Below, piece by piece: positions 61,423-64,000 of a stretch of DNA of 64,000 nucleotides (position 1 is its first letter; each line of letters starts with the position of its first letter). Made by a program: the position numbers and the translations under genes. This DNA is from Amoebidium appalachense (Eukaryota > Ichthyosporea), in contig CAVNZM010000001.1 of the NCBI GenBank assembly GCA_963693365.1, positions 20,274,001 through 20,338,000 on the forward strand, read 5' to 3'. Below the pieces are notes generated by a model. The model had not been told where the DNA came from, ran no database searches, and saw only the letters and a list, made by a program, of their open reading frames with translations.

Positions 61423-62112
61423 ATGTTGGTGGGATGTTTGTGTGCTTGCATACATTGCAGGGACTACGTGCATGAGTGTGTCTCTAGCGCACGATTCAAG
61501 CATTCGGCAGCACGTGTTGTCGGACACAAAGAGCACCCGGTTTTGGGAGCAGGTATGGTTGTGTGGGTCTTTAGACATGTGTTCTGACGGCGTGTGTGCA
61601 GTTGGATGGGGGACGATGAAGCAGCTGTGGTGGAGGGGAACACCTTTCTGCTGCTGGACCGCCACCAGGCCCCCGTGGCAAAGGTATGCTCCATATAAGG
61701 CTATAGTAAAAGCAAAGGTATTGGCCAGGTGCCATCACATATGCACGGGGCATGGTCCTTGTCAGCTTTGCTTGGCGTGCTCACTAAGTCCATTTTGGAT
61801 TTTTTTTTTTTCTAGCCGTATTTTGTTTTCCCATGCTTTACTTTGTCTTCATATGACGATATCTCTTAGATACCTGCAATATCAAAGATTCTTGATTCCT
61901 TCATGCTCGTGCACGCAGACACACACACGTGCATTATGAGGGGACACTGAGCCCTGCCTGTGGTCGCAGGTGACGGCTGTGTCTTCAGCCCGGCCCATAG
62001 CGTCAGCACGTGCACAGACCCGGTTCTGTGTGGCCACAGACACAATCAACGTGGGCCATGGCTTGGACCTGCCCCAGGACGGGCCCTACATTAGGCGGGA
62101 CATAGAGGTGCG

Positions 62113-62154
<42 letters not shown>

Positions 62155-62236
62155 TGGGGAGAAGACGGAACACAGAGGTGGGGTGGGAGAGGCGGATGAA
62201 AAGGAGAGACACAGGTGTGAGGGGGCCTGTGCAGGG

Positions 62237-62274
<38 letters not shown>

Positions 62275-62585
62275 TAGCTGTAGGGCATGGTTGGGGTGTG
62301 GTGAAAAAGAAGAGACACGAGGCCTGTATTTGCTTGCTGTTTGGAGGAGAAGGTTACCTGCGCAGAAGGGTGGGTCAAGGTGTGCTGTGGTTGGTAGTGT
62401 GTTGTGATAACACGGGCACACAAAGGCGTTTGAAAGGAGGCGTGTGTTCTTATTAAGGTGGGTGCAGGTGGAGTTCCAGTGCGATGTGGGGTTTGAGGAG
62501 GGGGAGCACGTGCCTGCGGTGCTGCAGGGGGCAGTGTTCAAGGGCGCTACGGTGTCGGGCATAGCCACTACAGGTGTGCACACAC

Positions 62586-62675
<90 letters not shown>

Positions 62676-63074
62676 CACACACACACACAAACACACACAC
62701 ACACACACACAAACACAAACACACACATGCACAAACACACAAACACACACACACACACACAAAAATACGCATACACATGCACACACACACACACACATGC
62801 ACATGCACATGCGCCTGCTCACACATGCCCACACACACACGACCACGGCGAGCGTTGTTTTCTTACCCTGCTTAAATACCTTTGTTTGCACGATTTGGAA
62901 TGATCTATTGCTCGGCTAGTACTCTGACGACGCGGTTCATGTGGTTGTAACGTTTCTCATACTCGAACTGTTTTTATTTTGCAACCTCCCCCCCCCCCCC
63001 CCCCCCCCCCCACCACCACCACCACCACCACCACCACCACCACCCCCCCATGGCACTCTCACAAAAGGGAAGGT

Positions 63075-63139
<65 letters not shown>

Positions 63140-63397
63140 ACTTTCATGATTGTAGTCACCATACGCACCAATCAGGAATCCAAATGCACGCACGGGCACA
63201 CTTCAGCACATGGTTGGCAATAGCCTTACACGTGTTGCCCCGGCTCCCTCCCCTTCCCCCAAACGTGCACACGCACACGCACGCACGCACACGCACACAC
63301 ACGCACATTCATACACATACACCTACACACGCGCAGACACACACCACACGTGACAAACACATGTGACACACATGACGCATTCACGTGCACGCACGCA

Positions 63398-63435
<38 letters not shown>

Positions 63436-63949
63436 GCTTGTGCTTCGCTTACACTGCTGGCATAGTGGTATGCAGGCAACGGGTCCGGCTATTGAAGTAA
63501 TGAAGTTATTCCGGGTTGTATGTGTATGGATGCATAGCTGGGTGGGTTGGTGAGGGGTGTTTTATACCGTATTAATTTTGTTGCGGTGTCGCGCTTCACT
63601 GAAGCGTTAGGGGGCCGTCTGTGGTGCCTGCCAAGGGGACGAGGGGGGAGGAAGAGGGAGGGGGCGGGTAGGAAGGGCGGACGGGGCGAAAGGGGGGGGG
63701 GGGGGGGGGGGGGGGGGGGAAGGGGAGGGCTTGTTTGTTTTCTGGAAACTTTTCATGCATGGATGGTGGAGTATTCAACTGACAGCATGTGCAGTGCAAA
63801 AACATGGGGCAGGGGATGCAGGCAGCAGGGGCCAGTGTGTGACGATCAGAGAGCTGTGTGTGGTGGTGGACGGGGGCACGAGGCTGGGCAACTACGTGTG
63901 CATCAGTCTGGGCAGCATCCTGCCCCACCCCTGTGCACAGGACCACTGA
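54324..63949 (+). CDS. Unrecognised multi-exon gene, about 643 aa
   Basis: No family recognised. Exons with GT-AG borders and matching phases: 55182-55370, 57040-57301, 57764-57916, 58404-58745, 59349-59430, 60335-60483, 61161-61368, 61602-61683, 61970-62107, 62468-62573, 63822-63949 (TGA). Two tentative 5' exons, 54324-54359 (starting [12 protein letters not shown]) and 54481-54537, also fit phase 0, though the second has a weak GTTGAT donor. The N-terminal half is basic then Ser/Pro/Asp-rich and probably disordered (residues about 95-235). The middle (about 235-400) is helical with [31 protein letters not shown] and [10 protein letters not shown]. The C-terminal 150 aa alternate hydrophobic residues like a beta domain ([47 protein letters not shown]). 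No signal peptide or membrane segment is seen. A possible poison exon is listed separately. The later exons are secure as a gene. Confidence 0.75.
54952..54991. repeat. 16-bp direct duplication
   Basis: TTCAGAATCATATTGA occurs twice in succession, in the tentative second intron of the unknown gene. Confidence 0.85.
56340..56740. repeat. (GT)n-rich block in the unknown gene's intron
   Basis: GT tracts with CGCG and TATA interruptions. Two stretches, about 56400-56560 and 56740-56800, share CTGGCTCTGTACGTTCATGG, so the block has also duplicated internally. Confidence 0.85.
58007..58062. repeat. T-run followed by G-tract
   Basis: T-rich (TTTG)n, then T17 and a G-tract of about 36 bp; one of many (C)n(A)n composite tracts seen from the other strand. 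Confidence 0.95.
59816..59930. repeat. (CA)n microsatellite
   Basis: AC repeats with single interruptions, ending in a CGCGCG stretch, within the unknown gene. Confidence 0.95.
60147..60232 (+). mobile_element. SINE-like copy, subfamily A (truncated), unknown gene intron
   Basis: TATGGTTTGCACTCTGCATC through GACGCATTCAAA and then a C-rich tract; reverse-complement match of 45801-45880 with a deletion. Confidence 0.82.
61461..61552 (+). other. Possible cassette (poison) exon in the unknown gene
   Basis: A 92-nt segment with a good acceptor (cattgcag) and donor (GTATGG). Skipping it joins 61368 to 61602 in phase (AG+T) and keeps the ORF. Including it shifts the frame through the next exon to a TGA at 61971-61973. 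Either it is a regulated nonsense exon, or it is a real coding exon whose frame is lost to an indel (the G5 run at 61608-61612 is one candidate site). Confidence 0.4.
62580..62770. repeat. (CA)n immediately after an exon donor
   Basis: CA repeats begin six bases after the 62573/62574 donor of the unknown gene and run with few interruptions to about 62770. Confidence 0.95.
62989..63139. repeat. C-tract, (CAC)n and (CA)n compound
   Basis: C-tract of about 23 bp, ACC trinucleotides to 63044, then pure CA at 63076-63138, all in the last intron of the unknown gene. Confidence 0.95.
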
Positions 63950-64000
63950 GAACACTGGCAGTGTGTGTGCAAAGTTTCGAAGGATTGGGGGCCAAGGGGG

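Overview
This is intron-rich nuclear DNA from a eukaryote. All genes except the histone are split by GT-AG introns, and those introns are filled with (CA)n/(GT)n microsatellites, long C or G homopolymers and (GA)n. The protein set is opisthokont-like: an animal-like H2A with an SQ tail and a metazoan-style histone 3' stem-loop, RGS and cyclic-nucleotide-binding domains, PGAM5, p32/MAM33, mitochondrial uS2m and folylpolyglutamate synthase. My inference is a unicellular relative of animals (for example an ichthyosporean-type holozoan) or another protist near that branch; the sequence alone does not fix the species.

I could rebuild eight genes exon by exon, mostly with matching splice phases. 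In order: (1) a minus-strand protein with three cyclic-nucleotide-binding domains fused to an RGS domain, 3854-8655; (2) plus-strand FPGS, 13555-22557, 14 exons; (3) minus-strand p32/C1QBP/MAM33, 23300-29301, 10 exons; (4) a plus-strand RING E3-like gene, about 30116-33135; (5) minus-strand PGAM5, 34318-39755, first exon not found; (6) plus-strand intronless H2A/H2A.X, 41818-42246; (7) minus-strand mitochondrial ribosomal protein uS2m, 44057-48882; (8) a plus-strand gene of unknown function, 54324-63949. Strands alternate strictly, so gene pairs are alternately divergent and convergent.

Four of the eight proteins are mitochondrial or probably dually targeted (FPGS, p32, PGAM5, uS2m). The others are signalling (CNB-RGS), ubiquitin ligase (RING), chromatin (H2A) and unknown. 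They form no obvious pathway.

Non-genic DNA holds, besides microsatellites: a dispersed SINE-like family (two subfamilies) that always abuts a C-tract at one end; two MITE-like elements with terminal inverted repeats and TA target duplications; the 3' end of a non-LTR retrotransposon plus a 39-bp 5'-truncated sister copy with its own target duplication; a roughly 480-bp near-perfect inverted repeat; a degenerate palindromic satellite; and several short tandem arrays. One reading-frame break (a 6-nt homopolymer in gene 1) is more likely an assembly error than a true mutation. I see no tRNA, rRNA or CRISPR.
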